Of a DNA stretch of 64,000 nucleotides, positions 41,262-49,616 are shown in pieces. The first letter of the stretch is position 1. The number at the start of each line of letters is the position of its first letter. The translations under genes and the position numbers were made by a program. The notes under the pieces were generated by a model. That model saw nothing but the letters and a program-made list of their open reading frames with translations, searched no databases and was not told the origin of the DNA. Source of the stretch: Dyella halodurans (GTDB lineage Bacteria > Pseudomonadota > Gammaproteobacteria > Xanthomonadales > Rhodanobacteraceae). The stretch lies in NCBI RefSeq assembly GCF_026283925.1, contig NZ_JAPDPF010000004.1, positions 372,001-436,000 on the forward strand, in the 5' to 3' direction.

Positions 41262-42175
41262 GTGGCGCCGTTGTTTCGCTGACGCGCTGTCGTGAGGCTC
41301 GTCTTCGCTGCGGCTCTCGCCAGCCCCTCACCGTCATCCCCGCTGCTCTCAACAGCCGAAGGGCTGATCAAGCGGGAAGCGCTTTTCAACAGCAACGCTT
41401 GTCATCCAGCGTTTTTCGCTCTGCTGTGGCTTGACCGCGACCTGGCTCGCCTGCGGCGGGCTTCCGTCCTCCTGCCGGAGGCCGGGTCACTTTCTCTTGC
41501 GTGCCCAAGAGAAAGTAACCAAAGAGAAGGGCACCCCGCTTGGCGCTTGCCGAGCTGATCGCTCGGCAAGTCCGTGAGGGTCGGCCGGGCTTTTCGACAG
41601 GGCTCCTGCCCTGACGAAAAGGCATCGGCATCCCTGCCGATGCCCCCTGCGGGGCCTGATCGTCCGCCCCTCACCGCCGCACAGGGGCCCCACCGTCAAA
41701 AGCCCAAGGCTCGAGCAGCGCGATGCGCTGCTCATCGCACTTGCTTGGCATTCGCCTTGGCTTTGGGGGTTGCTCTGCCGCTCTCCGGGTCCCCTATGGC
41801 GCGGCGGGTGGGTGGAGGAAAAGCCCGCAGGGTGGCTCGCAGGGATGCGAGCCAGTTTGTCGTCAGGGCAGGAGGCCCTGTCGACAAACCTCCGTAACCC
41901 ACCCGCGCACCTGCAGGGCGTAGCCCGGAAGGCGCGCCATCGGGGTGGCCTTTCTCTTGGTTACTTCTCTTTGGCCACGCAAAGAGAAGTAACCCGGGCC
42001 GCGGCAGCGGCTCGGAAGCCCGCCGCAGGCGAGCCAGGTCGCGGAAACCGGTCCAAAGAGCGAAAGGCGCTGGATCCCCGCCTTCGCGGGGATGACGGTG
42101 AGGGAGTTGTGGGCGTGCTGCGCGCTTGTCTAGCGTTCGCTAGGATCACCGTGAGGATTAAAAAGCCCGGGTACC
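41262..42175. other. 914-base gene-free region
   Basis: Between metQ and pncB there is no credible gene. Several open frames of 60-180 codons cross it in different frames but all share the same composition as the inverted arms and none has a domain. It holds the large palindromic element listed separately. Confidence 0.75.
41325..42104. repeat. 780 bp multi-arm palindromic element
   Basis: Successive inverted arms are nested around one centre near 41735. The outer pair is 19 bp and perfect (41325-41343 with 42086-42104, CCCTCACCGTCATCCCCGC). The next is 31 bp and perfect (41436-41466 with 42013-42043). A third pair of about 57 bases is near 85 percent matched by eye (about 41482-41538 with 41941-41998) and contains CTTTCTCTTG and GAGAAAGTAACC. 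An inner pair of about 30 bases matches with few differences (about 41591-41620 with 41856-41888). The whole can fold as one long cruciform. No transposase or obvious target duplication is present. The left end shares sequence with the element at 48492-48606. Confidence 0.8.
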
Positions 42176-43375
42176 CTACCCCGCCATCGCCGCCTCCGGC
42201 TCCGCCGGAATCTCGAACACCTGTCGCAGATACGCCACGTAAGCGCTGTCCTCGCACATATTCTTGCCTGGCGAATCGCTCAGCTTCGCCACCGGCTGAC
42301 CGTTGCAGCGGATCATCTTGATGACGATCTGCAAGGCTTCCGGCCCCACGTCATTGGTGAGATTGGTTCCGACGCCAAACGCGAGCTGGCAGCGGCCGTT
42401 GAAGTGTTCGTACAGGCGCATCACCTTCGGGATATCCAGGCCGTCGCTGAACACCAGCACCTTGCTGCGAGGGTCGACGCGATTGGCGCGGTAATGGGCC
42501 AGTACGCGCTCGCCCCAGGCGAACGGCTCGCCGGAGTCGTGCCGCGTGCCGTCGAACAGCTTGCAGAAGTACATGTCGAAATCGCGCAGGAAGGCGCTCA
42601 AGCCGTAGACGTCCGACAACGCAATGCCGAGGTCGCCGCGATACTCCTTGGCCCAGGTTTCCAGTGCCGCGATCTGCGAATCGCGCAGGCGCGGCCCCAG
42701 CGCCTGATGCGCCTGCAAGTATTCGTGCGCGAGCGTGCCCAGTGGCGTCAGGCCGAGTTTGCGGGCCAGGAAGACATTGCTGGTGCCGGCCAATTGCTGA
42801 CCCAAACCATCGCGCAGCGTGGTCACCACTTCTTCATGCCACTCGCGGGAGTAACGGCGGCGCGTGCCGTAGTCGGCGATGCGGCAGGCCTGGTAGCCGT
42901 CGGTATCGCGCAGTAGCGAAATCTTCTCGCGCAAGCGGCGCCTGCCTTCGCTGAGGTCGAGCCCTGGCTGGGTGTTGCGGAAATACACTTCGTTGACGAT
43001 GGCCAGCAGCGGCACTTCGAACAAAATGGTGTGCAGCCACGGGCCACGAAGGCGGATCTCGATCTCGCCGGGACGATCGGTGGCGGGATGGATCTCGACA
43101 TACTTCGCGTTGAGCTGGAACAGTCCGAGGAAATCGACGAAATCGCTTTTGATGAAGCGCCAGCTGCGCAGGTAGTCCAGTTCGTCCGGGCTGAAGCGAA
43201 GCGAGCACAGCGCAGCCAGTTCGGCGCGAATCTCGTCGATATAGGGCACCAGGTCGACACCGGGGTTGCGACACTTGAACTTGTACTCGACCTGCGCCGC
43301 CGGGTAATGGTGCAGCACCACCTGCATCATGGAGAACTTGTACAGGTCGGTGTCGAGCAGGGAGGTGACGATCAT
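42176..43375 (-). CDS. pncB: Nicotinate phosphoribosyltransferase
   Basis: Makes nicotinate mononucleotide from nicotinate and PRPP for NAD salvage. The 399-residue protein starts [37 protein letters not shown], the PncB signature, and has [65 protein letters not shown] and [17 protein letters not shown]. At 399 residues it matches the E. coli enzyme (400). The ATG at 43375 gives the conserved start. With pncC near 13 kb it gives the window two NAD salvage enzymes. Confidence 0.96.
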   Translation of the reverse strand: MIVTSLLDTDLYKFSMMQVVLHHYPAAQVEYKFKCRNPGVDLVPYIDEIRAELAALCSLRFSPDELDYLRSWRFIKSDFVDFLGLFQLNAKYVEIHPATDRPGEIEIRLRGPWLHTILFEVPLLAIVNEVYFRNTQPGLDLSEGRRRLREKISLLRDTDGYQACRIADYGTRRRYSREWHEEVVTTLRDGLGQQLAGTSNVFLARKLGLTPLGTLAHEYLQAHQALGPRLRDSQIAALETWAKEYRGDLGIALSDVYGLSAFLRDFDMYFCKLFDGTRHDSGEPFAWGERVLAHYRANRVDPRSKVLVFSDGLDIPKVMRLYEHFNGRCQLAFGVGTNLTNDVGPEALQIVIKMIRCNGQPVAKLSDSPGKNMCEDSAYVAYLRQVFEIPAEPEAAMAG

Positions 43376-43470
43376 GGGTCGCTCAGGCGGCAAGGCAACG
43401 CACGAGGCGCGGCGGTGCCAACGATTATCCCCGTCCACGACCCTGCGAAGCGAGCGTGTCGTGGCGCCAG

Positions 43471-43512
43471 AAAAATTAAAACCTCGGTAGTCAGGGGAGG
43501 GACTACCGAGGT
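43471..43512 (-). terminator. Strong minus-strand terminator with no upstream gene
   Basis: ACCTCGGTAGTC/GACTACCGAGGT is a perfect 12 bp stem with an eight-base loop (43481-43512). On the minus strand it is followed by TTTTAATTTTT. No gene ends here: pncB starts 96 bases further on, so it terminates something transcribed from within the intergenic region. Confidence 0.75.
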
Positions 43513-43644
43513 TCTGTCAGGCCGGTCTCAAAAACAAAGAGGGGAAATGGACCGACCCCTCAGTGGCACGATCTTGCTGCACCACTTCTTGTCGCCGTCA
43601 CGGCGATACGTTTCATTAGTGTGGCCGCCCCCGATCTAGTTCAA
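43471..43644 (-). ncRNA. Candidate small RNA upstream of pncB
   Basis: On the minus strand TTGAAC (43644-43639), a 17-base spacer and CACTAA (43621-43616) precede a region that ends in the 12 bp terminator at 43512-43471. A transcript from about 43608 would be about 135 bases long with no convincing reading frame. It could be a small RNA or a premature-termination leader of pncB. This is inference from two signals. Confidence 0.3.
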
Positions 43645-43866
43645 GGGCTGCCTCGGTTTCATTCAGCTTCTGGCAAGCTGGCGCGGCTCACGGCGCTGGA
43701 TACGCACCTGCGTGGCTCACTAAATCATTGAACATAATGACTTCTTGCCAGCCAACGCAGTTTTCCAACCGACTCCAAGATGCGGTCGCCGCAAGCACTT
43801 CTCCAGGTCCGCCGCGATGAACTTCGCCTGGCTCTACAATCCGCGGCGCTTACGACAGGAAATCCT

Positions 43867-44688
43867 ATGACCTCGCTGCTGCGCCGGCTGTCCCTGCTTG
43901 CCTTGTGCCTTGCCCTCCCCGTACACGCGGCAGACTTGAAGATCGATCTCGGTCACGGCGTGCGCACTTACGACACCACGCAATTGCTCGCACGCGATGA
44001 CGCGCGCACGATCAGCATTCCCGACGACGTGGCGTTCAAACGCGCCATGCGCTATCGCGCCGTTCCGCTCAAGGCGTTGCTGGACGGCTCCTCCGCCCAG
44101 GACGCCCTGTTGTTCGTCGCCACGGATGGTTTCGCCGCCGAGATCCCCGCCGCGCTCATCCGCCAGGCGCATGGCGCAGAAGCCTGGCTGGCCATCGAAG
44201 AACCGGCGCATCCGTGGCCCGCGCTTGCCGACGGCAAGGGCGATGCCGGGCCGTTCTATGTGGTGTGGACCGATCCCTCGTCGATGAAGATCGGCCCGGA
44301 GCAATGGCCCTATCAATTGGCCGCCATCCGCAAGCTCCCGCCAGTGGCAGAGCGCTTCCCGGGCATCCGGCCCGATCCCGCGCTGAAGCCGGATGGCATG
44401 GTGCAGCAAGGCTTTGCGGTGTTCCAACGCACCTGCTTCGCCTGCCATACGCTCAATGGCCAGGGTGATGCGCGACTCGGACCCGACCTCAACATTCCGC
44501 ACAACCCGACCGAATACCTGCGTGGGGACCTGCTGCGGGCGTATATCCGCGATCCGCAGTCACTGCGCCAGTGGCCGCAGGCCCGCATGCCGGGTTTTGA
44601 CCGGCAGGCCTTGTCCGATGGCGATATGGATGCGCTGCTTGCCTACCTGCGCCACATGAGTGGCCGCAAGATCCATAGCAAACAGTAA
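43867..44688 (+). CDS. Periplasmic c-type cytochrome with N-terminal domain
   Basis: A 273-residue protein with a signal peptide (LSLLALCLALPVHAA) and one haem motif CFACH at residues 190-194, followed by GPDLNIPHNPTEY and RMPGFDR, which supplies the likely Met axial ligand. The N-terminal 150 residues (KIDLGHGVRTYDTTQLLARDDARTISIPDD, YRAVPLKALLDG) resemble the small beta domain seen in molybdopterin sulfite-oxidase-type proteins, without a cofactor site I can identify. It probably passes electrons in the periplasm. The partner enzyme is not adjacent. A second ATG upstream is not supported. Confidence 0.8.
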   Translation: MTSLLRRLSLLALCLALPVHAADLKIDLGHGVRTYDTTQLLARDDARTISIPDDVAFKRAMRYRAVPLKALLDGSSAQDALLFVATDGFAAEIPAALIRQAHGAEAWLAIEEPAHPWPALADGKGDAGPFYVVWTDPSSMKIGPEQWPYQLAAIRKLPPVAERFPGIRPDPALKPDGMVQQGFAVFQRTCFACHTLNGQGDARLGPDLNIPHNPTEYLRGDLLRAYIRDPQSLRQWPQARMPGFDRQALSDGDMDALLAYLRHMSGRKIHSKQ

Positions 44689-44698
44689 CGTCGCCCCG

Positions 44699-45832
44699 CT
44701 AGCGAAGATCGCCCGGAGCGCGGCTGGCTTCATCCCCGGCCACCGGTTTAGCCGGAGCCGCCGCGTCGAGCCACTGCTGCAGGGCTTTTTCGCGTTGCGC
44801 CGGAGCGAGCCTGGAAAGCTCGCGCACGCTGGCATAGAACGCCGGCCATTGCTGTTCTGCCTGCGCGAACATCAGGGCGAATGCTGGCGTCCAACGATCG
44901 TAGAGCCCGAAAGGCAGCAAGCGCGCGTTGTTGATCGGCGCCGCTACCCACGCGTCATAGCTGTGATCGTGCGGCCACTCGCGCTCACGCCATTGCGCGT
45001 AGCGAATGCGAAAGGCCTCGATCTCGTGCGCCTTGCCGGCGGCCAGGGCGGCTTCGTCCGCGCCGCTTGTATAGAGGGTCTTCAGGCGCTCGCGCAGGTC
45101 GAGCGCGAGCTTGGTGAAGCCGTCGTCCATCGCCTTGACGTGATCGTCCTGGGGCGGCAGCCCGCGTGATTGACGCCATTGGCGCAAGCCTTCTTCCTGC
45201 ACGAAGCTGGCGAAGGACTCGTTGAACGCGCTGTCGTCCTTCACATAAAGCAGCTGGTGCGCCAATTCGTGGAAAATCGTTCCGACCAGTTCGTCGTCGT
45301 CCCAGCGCATCATGCTGCTGAGGATCGAGTCGGCGAACCAGCCCAGCGTGGAATACGCACTGACGCCACTGACGTAGACATCGTTGCCCTTCGCCTCCAG
45401 CCGAGCCGCTTCCGCCTTCGCCTTGCCGTGCTCGAAATAGCCACGATATGCGACGCAGCCGGCTATGAAAAAGCAATGCTGGATCGGCTCGACGGAATAG
45501 CGCGGCGTGGCCAGGACGTTCCACACGACGTACGGCCGATCGAGCTTTACGTAGCTGGTATAGCTGCGGTTGTCAGGCAGGCCGAGACGCTCGGAAGCGA
45601 ATCGCCGCGCCTGCTGCGACAAGGCCAGCCGCTGCTTCACCGCCGGATCAGTGGCGGGGTCATCCATGACCTTGGCGACCGGTTCGCGATGCAGCACCAG
45701 GGCTCCCTGCCCGCCCGCCACATGGGCGTAGTAACCCATCGTACTGCAGGCGCCAAGCATTAAGCCCACCGCCAGAACGACGATGGGCTTAAGTATGGAT
45801 CTGGTGGGTGGCAGCAAGGCAAACAAGCTCAT
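44699..45832 (-). CDS. Lipoprotein zinc aminopeptidase-like protein (PF10023 type)
   Basis: Predicted zinc peptidase, 377 residues. The signal peptide ends in lipobox LGAC with Cys29, so it is membrane-anchored. HELAH at residues 188-192 is the metal motif, with NESFASFVQEEG about 20 residues later supplying the third ligand Glu; this spacing and RRFASERLGLPDNRSYTSYVKLDRPYVVWNV match the putative aminopeptidase family. The open frame extends 63 Arg-rich codons upstream over the neighbouring Tyr/Gly lipoprotein gene, but the ATG at 45832 opens on the signal sequence. It is convergent with the cytochrome gene, 10 bases between stops. Confidence 0.88.
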   Translation of the reverse strand: MSLFALLPPTRSILKPIVVLAVGLMLGACSTMGYYAHVAGGQGALVLHREPVAKVMDDPATDPAVKQRLALSQQARRFASERLGLPDNRSYTSYVKLDRPYVVWNVLATPRYSVEPIQHCFFIAGCVAYRGYFEHGKAKAEAARLEAKGNDVYVSGVSAYSTLGWFADSILSSMMRWDDDELVGTIFHELAHQLLYVKDDSAFNESFASFVQEEGLRQWRQSRGLPPQDDHVKAMDDGFTKLALDLRERLKTLYTSGADEAALAAGKAHEIEAFRIRYAQWREREWPHDHSYDAWVAAPINNARLLPFGLYDRWTPAFALMFAQAEQQWPAFYASVRELSRLAPAQREKALQQWLDAAAPAKPVAGDEASRAPGDLR

Positions 45833-45852
45833 GCCGCCATTGTGCACTGACT

Positions 45853-46215
45853 TCAGTGGCCGCTTCCGCCATGTCCGGCGTGCCCGCCGCTCCAGCCGTG
45901 GCCGCCGTGGCCGTAGTAGCCGCCATGGCCGTAATACCCGCCATGACCGTAGTAACGTCCGTAGTAGCCCCCGCCGTACCAGCCACCAATCCCGACCGCC
46001 ACCGTCGGTCCGTAGCAACAACCGTAGTAGCCGTAGTAGCCCGGGTAGTAATAGCCCGGGTAGTAGCCGCCGCTATAGACCACGCCGGTACCGTAGTAGG
46101 CATCGCCGCCATAGGCCACGCCGGGACGAACGTAGTTGTAACCGGGGTCGTAGTAACAGCCGGAAATCGCCAAGGTGGCGGCCACCAGGGCGATGCCGGC
46201 AAGCATGCGTTTCAT
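45853..46215 (-). CDS. Tyr/Gly/His-rich lipoprotein
   Basis: Unknown 120-residue protein. The signal peptide ends in lipobox ISGC. The rest is low-complexity: YYPGYYYPGYYGYYGCCYGP, then repeats of YYGHGG and GHGG to the end. Such Tyr/Gly/His tails occur in small envelope proteins that may bind metals or form surface layers; no function is established. It lies 20 bases upstream of the metallopeptidase gene on the same strand and may share its transcript. The repeat makes the opposite strand and other frames open, but those are not genes. Confidence 0.75.
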   Translation of the reverse strand: MKRMLAGIALVAATLAISGCYYDPGYNYVRPGVAYGGDAYYGTGVVYSGGYYPGYYYPGYYGYYGCCYGPTVAVGIGGWYGGGYYGRYYGHGGYYGHGGYYGHGGHGWSGGHAGHGGSGH

Positions 46216-46333
46216 GACCGAAACCTCAGGGGTGGGTAGCTCTACGCTAGACCCCAATGGCTAAGTGCCCACTGAATGCAGGCCGCCTGAACCAGGAATA
46301 TTTACCCGCCAGCCGTGCCTGCCCGCCGGCGCT

Positions 46334-46936
46334 TCAGAAGCGCGGCTGCGCCAGCTGTCCAAGGAAGTGCGGCAGGACGTCGGGGCGGATCAGCAAGGTG
46401 AAGATCACGCCGAACGCCGCTCCCCACAAATGGGCACTGTGATTGACGTTGCCGCCGCCGCGCCGGTCCATGTAGACCGAATACGCCACGTACAACACGG
46501 CGTAGATGATCGCCGGCATCGGCAGCACGAATACCACGATGCGCGACCATGGCGCGATCAGGATGTAGGAAAACAGCACGGCCGAAACCGCCCCCGATGC
46601 GCCCAGGCTGCGGTAGTTCGGGTTGCTGCGGTTCTTCAGGTAGGTGGGCAGGATCGAAACCACCAGCGCCACGATATAGAACAGGGCAAAGCCCAGCGTG
46701 CCCAGGCTGGCCGTGTACAGGCCTTCCATGGCCCGGCCAAAGAAGAACAGCGTGATCATGTTGAACAACAGATGGCTGCCGTCGGCATGAATCACGCCAT
46801 AGGTCACCAGCCGGTGGTACTCGCGATGACGGGTGATGGCGGGCGGCCACAGAATCAGGTCGTTCATCAGGCGCGCGTTGTTGAACGCCATGAACGAGAC
46901 GACGCAGGTGATGCCAATGATGATCAGGGTGATCAT
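46334..46936 (-). CDS. Rhomboid family intramembrane serine protease
   Basis: A six-helix membrane protease of 200 residues. The HxxxN-type motif HADGSHLLFNM is in helix 2 (oxyanion Asn59), the catalytic Ser is 114 in SLGASGAVSAV and the catalytic His is 169 in NHSAHLWGAAFG. The L1 loop region (MEGLYTASLG) lies between. Family members cut single-pass membrane proteins. The ATG at 46936 opens on the first helix (MITLIIIGITCVVSFMAF); 36 upstream codons are not conserved. It is divergent from the PhzF gene. Confidence 0.93.
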   Translation of the reverse strand: MITLIIIGITCVVSFMAFNNARLMNDLILWPPAITRHREYHRLVTYGVIHADGSHLLFNMITLFFFGRAMEGLYTASLGTLGFALFYIVALVVSILPTYLKNRSNPNYRSLGASGAVSAVLFSYILIAPWSRIVVFVLPMPAIIYAVLYVAYSVYMDRRGGGNVNHSAHLWGAAFGVIFTLLIRPDVLPHFLGQLAQPRF

Positions 46937-47101
46937 GCGGTGTTCCAGAAGGCCCAAGGGGCGGCGACAAAGAGCGTCATCTTGGCGGCGCACGGACCTC
47001 TTGTCGACTCCGCCTGCGGCGAAATACCGCGCGCTCCAGGGCAATCCGGACTATGATTCGCGACTTTCACGCGCTCCCCCCAACGCCCGCAGACCACATC
47101 C

Positions 47102-47983
47102 ATGTCGATCCGTTACCTGCATCTGGACGTCTTTGCCGCCACGCGCGGCGGCGGCAACCATCTGGGCGTCGTTACTGACGCCACCGGCTGGAGCGATGCC
47201 CGCATGCAAGCCTTTGCCCGCTGGACCAACCTGGTGGAAACCACCTTCCTGTTGCCGCCGACGCAGCCGGATGCCAGCTACCGCGTGCGCATCTTCACGC
47301 CGCACAAGGAAATTCCGTTTGCCGGCCATCCCAGCATCGGCAGCGCCCATGCGGTACTGCTGTGCGGCCTGGCGACCCCGGTGGACGGCGTGCTGTGGCA
47401 GGAATGCGCCGCCGGCGTGCTGCCGATCCGTATCGAGGGCGAGGGCGAGACGCGCCAATTGCTGCTGAAATCGCCCCACTCCCCGGTCGAGAAAACCGGC
47501 CGCGATGCCCACCCGCTGCTGCACGGCGCACTGGCGGGCATCGAACTGGGCACGCTGCCGCCCGCCTATGTGGCCGGCGGCCGCCACTGGTGGCTCGCCG
47601 AATGCGCGGACGAGGACAGCCTGCGCCGCTGGCAGCCTGACCACACGGCGATCGGCGCGCTGGCGCATGCCACCGACAGCCTGGGCTTGTGCGTGTTTGC
47701 GCGCAGCGCGCACCCGGACTACCAGCTCGTGGTGCGAGCCTTTCCCGCTGGCGTTGGCCTGGTGGAAGATCCCGCTTCCGGCGCGGCGAACGGCCTGATT
47801 GCCGCCTATATCGCCCATGCCGAGCCCACCGGCCCGTTGGCGCGCGGTTACACCGTCAGCCAGGGCCGCGAGATCGGTCACGATGCGAGTCTCGTAGTGC
47901 GTATCGATGGCAACACGGTATGGATTGGCGGGCGCACCCACACCATTATTGACGGCACATTGCACTGGAACGGCCAGGATTGA
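47102..47983 (+). CDS. PhzF family isomerase
   Basis: Belongs to the PhzF/diaminopimelate-epimerase fold family, 293 residues. [24 protein letters not shown] opens the protein, the catalytic Glu46 is in [11 protein letters not shown], followed by [23 protein letters not shown] and the second-half match [17 protein letters not shown]. Most family members outside phenazine clusters have unknown substrates. There are no other phz genes here, so phenazine production is not implied. Its stop overlaps the TTG start of the next gene (TTGA), so the two are coupled. Confidence 0.92.
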   Translation: MSIRYLHLDVFAATRGGGNHLGVVTDATGWSDARMQAFARWTNLVETTFLLPPTQPDASYRVRIFTPHKEIPFAGHPSIGSAHAVLLCGLATPVDGVLWQECAAGVLPIRIEGEGETRQLLLKSPHSPVEKTGRDAHPLLHGALAGIELGTLPPAYVAGGRHWWLAECADEDSLRRWQPDHTAIGALAHATDSLGLCVFARSAHPDYQLVVRAFPAGVGLVEDPASGAANGLIAAYIAHAEPTGPLARGYTVSQGREIGHDASLVVRIDGNTVWIGGRTHTIIDGTLHWNGQD

Positions 47984-48447
47984 ACCCCGACGCGCAAATC
48001 TGGGTGGACGCCGACGCCTGCCCCGTGGCGATCAAGGAAATCCTGTTTCGTGCGGCCGAGCGCGAGCAGATTCCCGTCACCCTGGTCGCCAACCAGTGGC
48101 TGCGCACGCCGCCCTCGCGTCTCATTCGATCCATCCAGGTACCTGCGGGACTGGACGTCGCCGATAACGAAATCGTGCAAAACGTCAGTCCGGATGACCT
48201 GGTGGTGACGCAGGACATTCCGCTCGCCGCCCTGGTGATCGAAAAAGGCGGCCTGGCCATTCATCCGCGCGGCGAGCTGTATACCGCCGAGACCATCGCG
48301 CAGCGCCTGGGCATGCGCAACTTCATGGAGGAACTGCGCGGCGCCGGCATCGATACCGGCGGTCCGGCCGCGTTTCATGCCCGCGACAAGCAGGCGTTTG
48401 CGAACCAGCTGGACCGCTGGCTCACCCGGCGTCGGCAGGCGCGTTAA
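47980..48447 (+). CDS. YaiI/YqxD family protein (DUF188)
   Basis: A 155-residue DUF188 protein: [22 protein letters not shown] at the N-terminus, then [20 protein letters not shown] and [28 protein letters not shown], all diagnostic. The acidic residues (DADACP, TQDIPLA) suggest a PIN-like nuclease fold. The only available start is TTG at 47980, overlapping the previous stop; no ATG occurs in the conserved region. Function is not known. Confidence 0.9.
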   Translation: MNPDAQIWVDADACPVAIKEILFRAAEREQIPVTLVANQWLRTPPSRLIRSIQVPAGLDVADNEIVQNVSPDDLVVTQDIPLAALVIEKGGLAIHPRGELYTAETIAQRLGMRNFMEELRGAGIDTGGPAAFHARDKQAFANQLDRWLTRRRQAR

Positions 48448-48491
48448 CCCCCTCGTCGAGCTCGCTCCACTTATTCGGCATGCCAGTGGCT

Positions 48492-48606
48492 CTTAACAGC
48501 CGAATGGCTGGTCAAGCTGGGATCCATTGACTTTAGGCGTTGCCGCGACGTGCCGTCAGAGTCAAAGACGCTGGATCCCAGCTTGACCAGCCCTCCGGCT
48601 GTTAAG
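48492..48606. repeat. Intergenic palindrome with 35-base arms
   Basis: Arms at 48492-48526 and 48572-48606 match in inverted orientation over CTTAACAGCCG, TGGTCAAGCTGGGATCCA with a few mismatches, around 45 bases. Read on the minus strand, the right arm and its flank (CCTCACCGTCATCCCAGC, then AACAGCCGGAGGGCTGG) align with the left end of the 780 bp element at 41325. It therefore belongs to the same dispersed family. Confidence 0.75.
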
Positions 48607-48657
48607 GGCCGCTGGGATGACGGTGAGGAAATCGGGGTGGGGGTCGCGAACAGGCTC

Positions 48658-49545
48658 TTAGAGCTCTCGCTCATCCAGGCGGGCGCGACGCGCGGCCACC
48701 TCCGCCATCACCGACCAGTCGACGTCCTCGTCGCCCGCGGCCAGCGCTTCGAGCAGGCTGTCGCGCAGCAAGCCCGCCAACGGAAGCGGCACGCGCAAGG
48801 CGTCGGCGGCCGTCAAGGCGAGGCCGATGTCCTTGTAGCCCAGCGGCAAGGCAAACCCGGCCGGCTTATAGCGCTGTGCCGCAATGAGCCTGGCGTAGCC
48901 CTGATACGCCGGTGCGGCGAACAAGGTGCCGGTCATCACCTCCAGGAAATCGGCCGCACTGACGCCATGCGCGCGCGCCAGCGCCGATGCCTCGGCCATG
49001 CTTTCGATCGCTGCGCCGAGCATGAAATTGCCCGCGATCTTCACCACGTTGGCGCGCTCCGGCGCGTCGCCCATCGGCCAGATGCGGCTGCCCATCGCTT
49101 CCAGCAAGGGCCGCACGCGTTCAATGATCATCGGCTTGCCCGCGGCGAGGATATTCAGTTTGCCCGCCGCGGCCACGTCGGGACGGCCAAAGACCGGCGC
49201 GGCGACATACTGGATCCCGCGCGTGGCGTGCTCGTCAGCCAGCTCCTTCGCCAGTGCGACGGAAATGGTGGCGTGATTCACATGCACCGTGCCTTGATCC
49301 ATGCCATCGAGCAGGCCACCGGCGAGCAGGACGTCGCGCATGGCCTGATCGTTGGCCAGCATGCTGAACAGCACTTCGCCTTGCGCCGCGCGATCCGCAC
49401 TCCTGACCACCTTGGCGCCCAGCGAGGCCAACGGCTCGGTCGCACCCGGCGAGCGGTTCCACACGGTCACGTCGTGACCGGCCTTGATCAGGTTGCTGGC
49501 CATGGCACTGCCCATGGCGCCCAGACCGATAAAGCCGACTTTCAT
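48658..49545 (-). CDS. Beta-hydroxyacid dehydrogenase-type oxidoreductase
   Basis: An NAD(P)-dependent dehydrogenase of the 3-hydroxyisobutyrate/tartronate semialdehyde family, 295 residues. The N-terminal motif is GFIGLGAMGSAMASNLIKAGHDVTVWNRSP; NHATISVALAKEL, APVFGRPDVAAAGKL and VKIAGNFMLGAAIESMAEASAL are the substrate and catalytic-lysine regions. NRS after the second strand suggests NADP preference. Some relatives are imine reductases or glyoxylate reductases, so the substrate is open. It stands alone. Confidence 0.9.
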   Translation of the reverse strand: MKVGFIGLGAMGSAMASNLIKAGHDVTVWNRSPGATEPLASLGAKVVRSADRAAQGEVLFSMLANDQAMRDVLLAGGLLDGMDQGTVHVNHATISVALAKELADEHATRGIQYVAAPVFGRPDVAAAGKLNILAAGKPMIIERVRPLLEAMGSRIWPMGDAPERANVVKIAGNFMLGAAIESMAEASALARAHGVSAADFLEVMTGTLFAAPAYQGYARLIAAQRYKPAGFALPLGYKDIGLALTAADALRVPLPLAGLLRDSLLEALAAGDEDVDWSVMAEVAARRARLDEREL

Positions 49546-49616
49546 GAGGAGCTCCTACTTTCAGTGCATCCGGAAAGTGAAGCACTTGCCGTGTTCAAGT
49601 CACGCGAAACGGGTGC

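Larger units (their letters stand above)
43376..43866. other. 491-base intergenic region upstream of pncB and cytochrome gene
   Basis: No protein gene is evident. It contains a strong minus-strand terminator at 43471-43512 and, 17 bp spaced, promoter-like hexamers at 43616-43644 on the same strand, together outlining a possible small RNA. The right half must also hold the promoter for the plus-strand cytochrome gene, which I could not place. Confidence 0.5.

Noticed and set aside
41292..42321. Open frames of 80-183 codons in the intergenic element
   Set aside because: Each is a translation of the inverted arms; several frames and both strands are equally open and none has a ribosome-binding site with a domain.
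45783..46239. Plus-strand frames of about 140 codons over the Tyr/Gly lipoprotein
   Set aside because: Shadows created by the repeat composition of the minus-strand gene.
47102..47983. Phenazine biosynthesis cluster
   Set aside because: Only a PhzF-family gene is present; the rest of a phz operon is missing, and most PhzF proteins are unrelated to phenazines.
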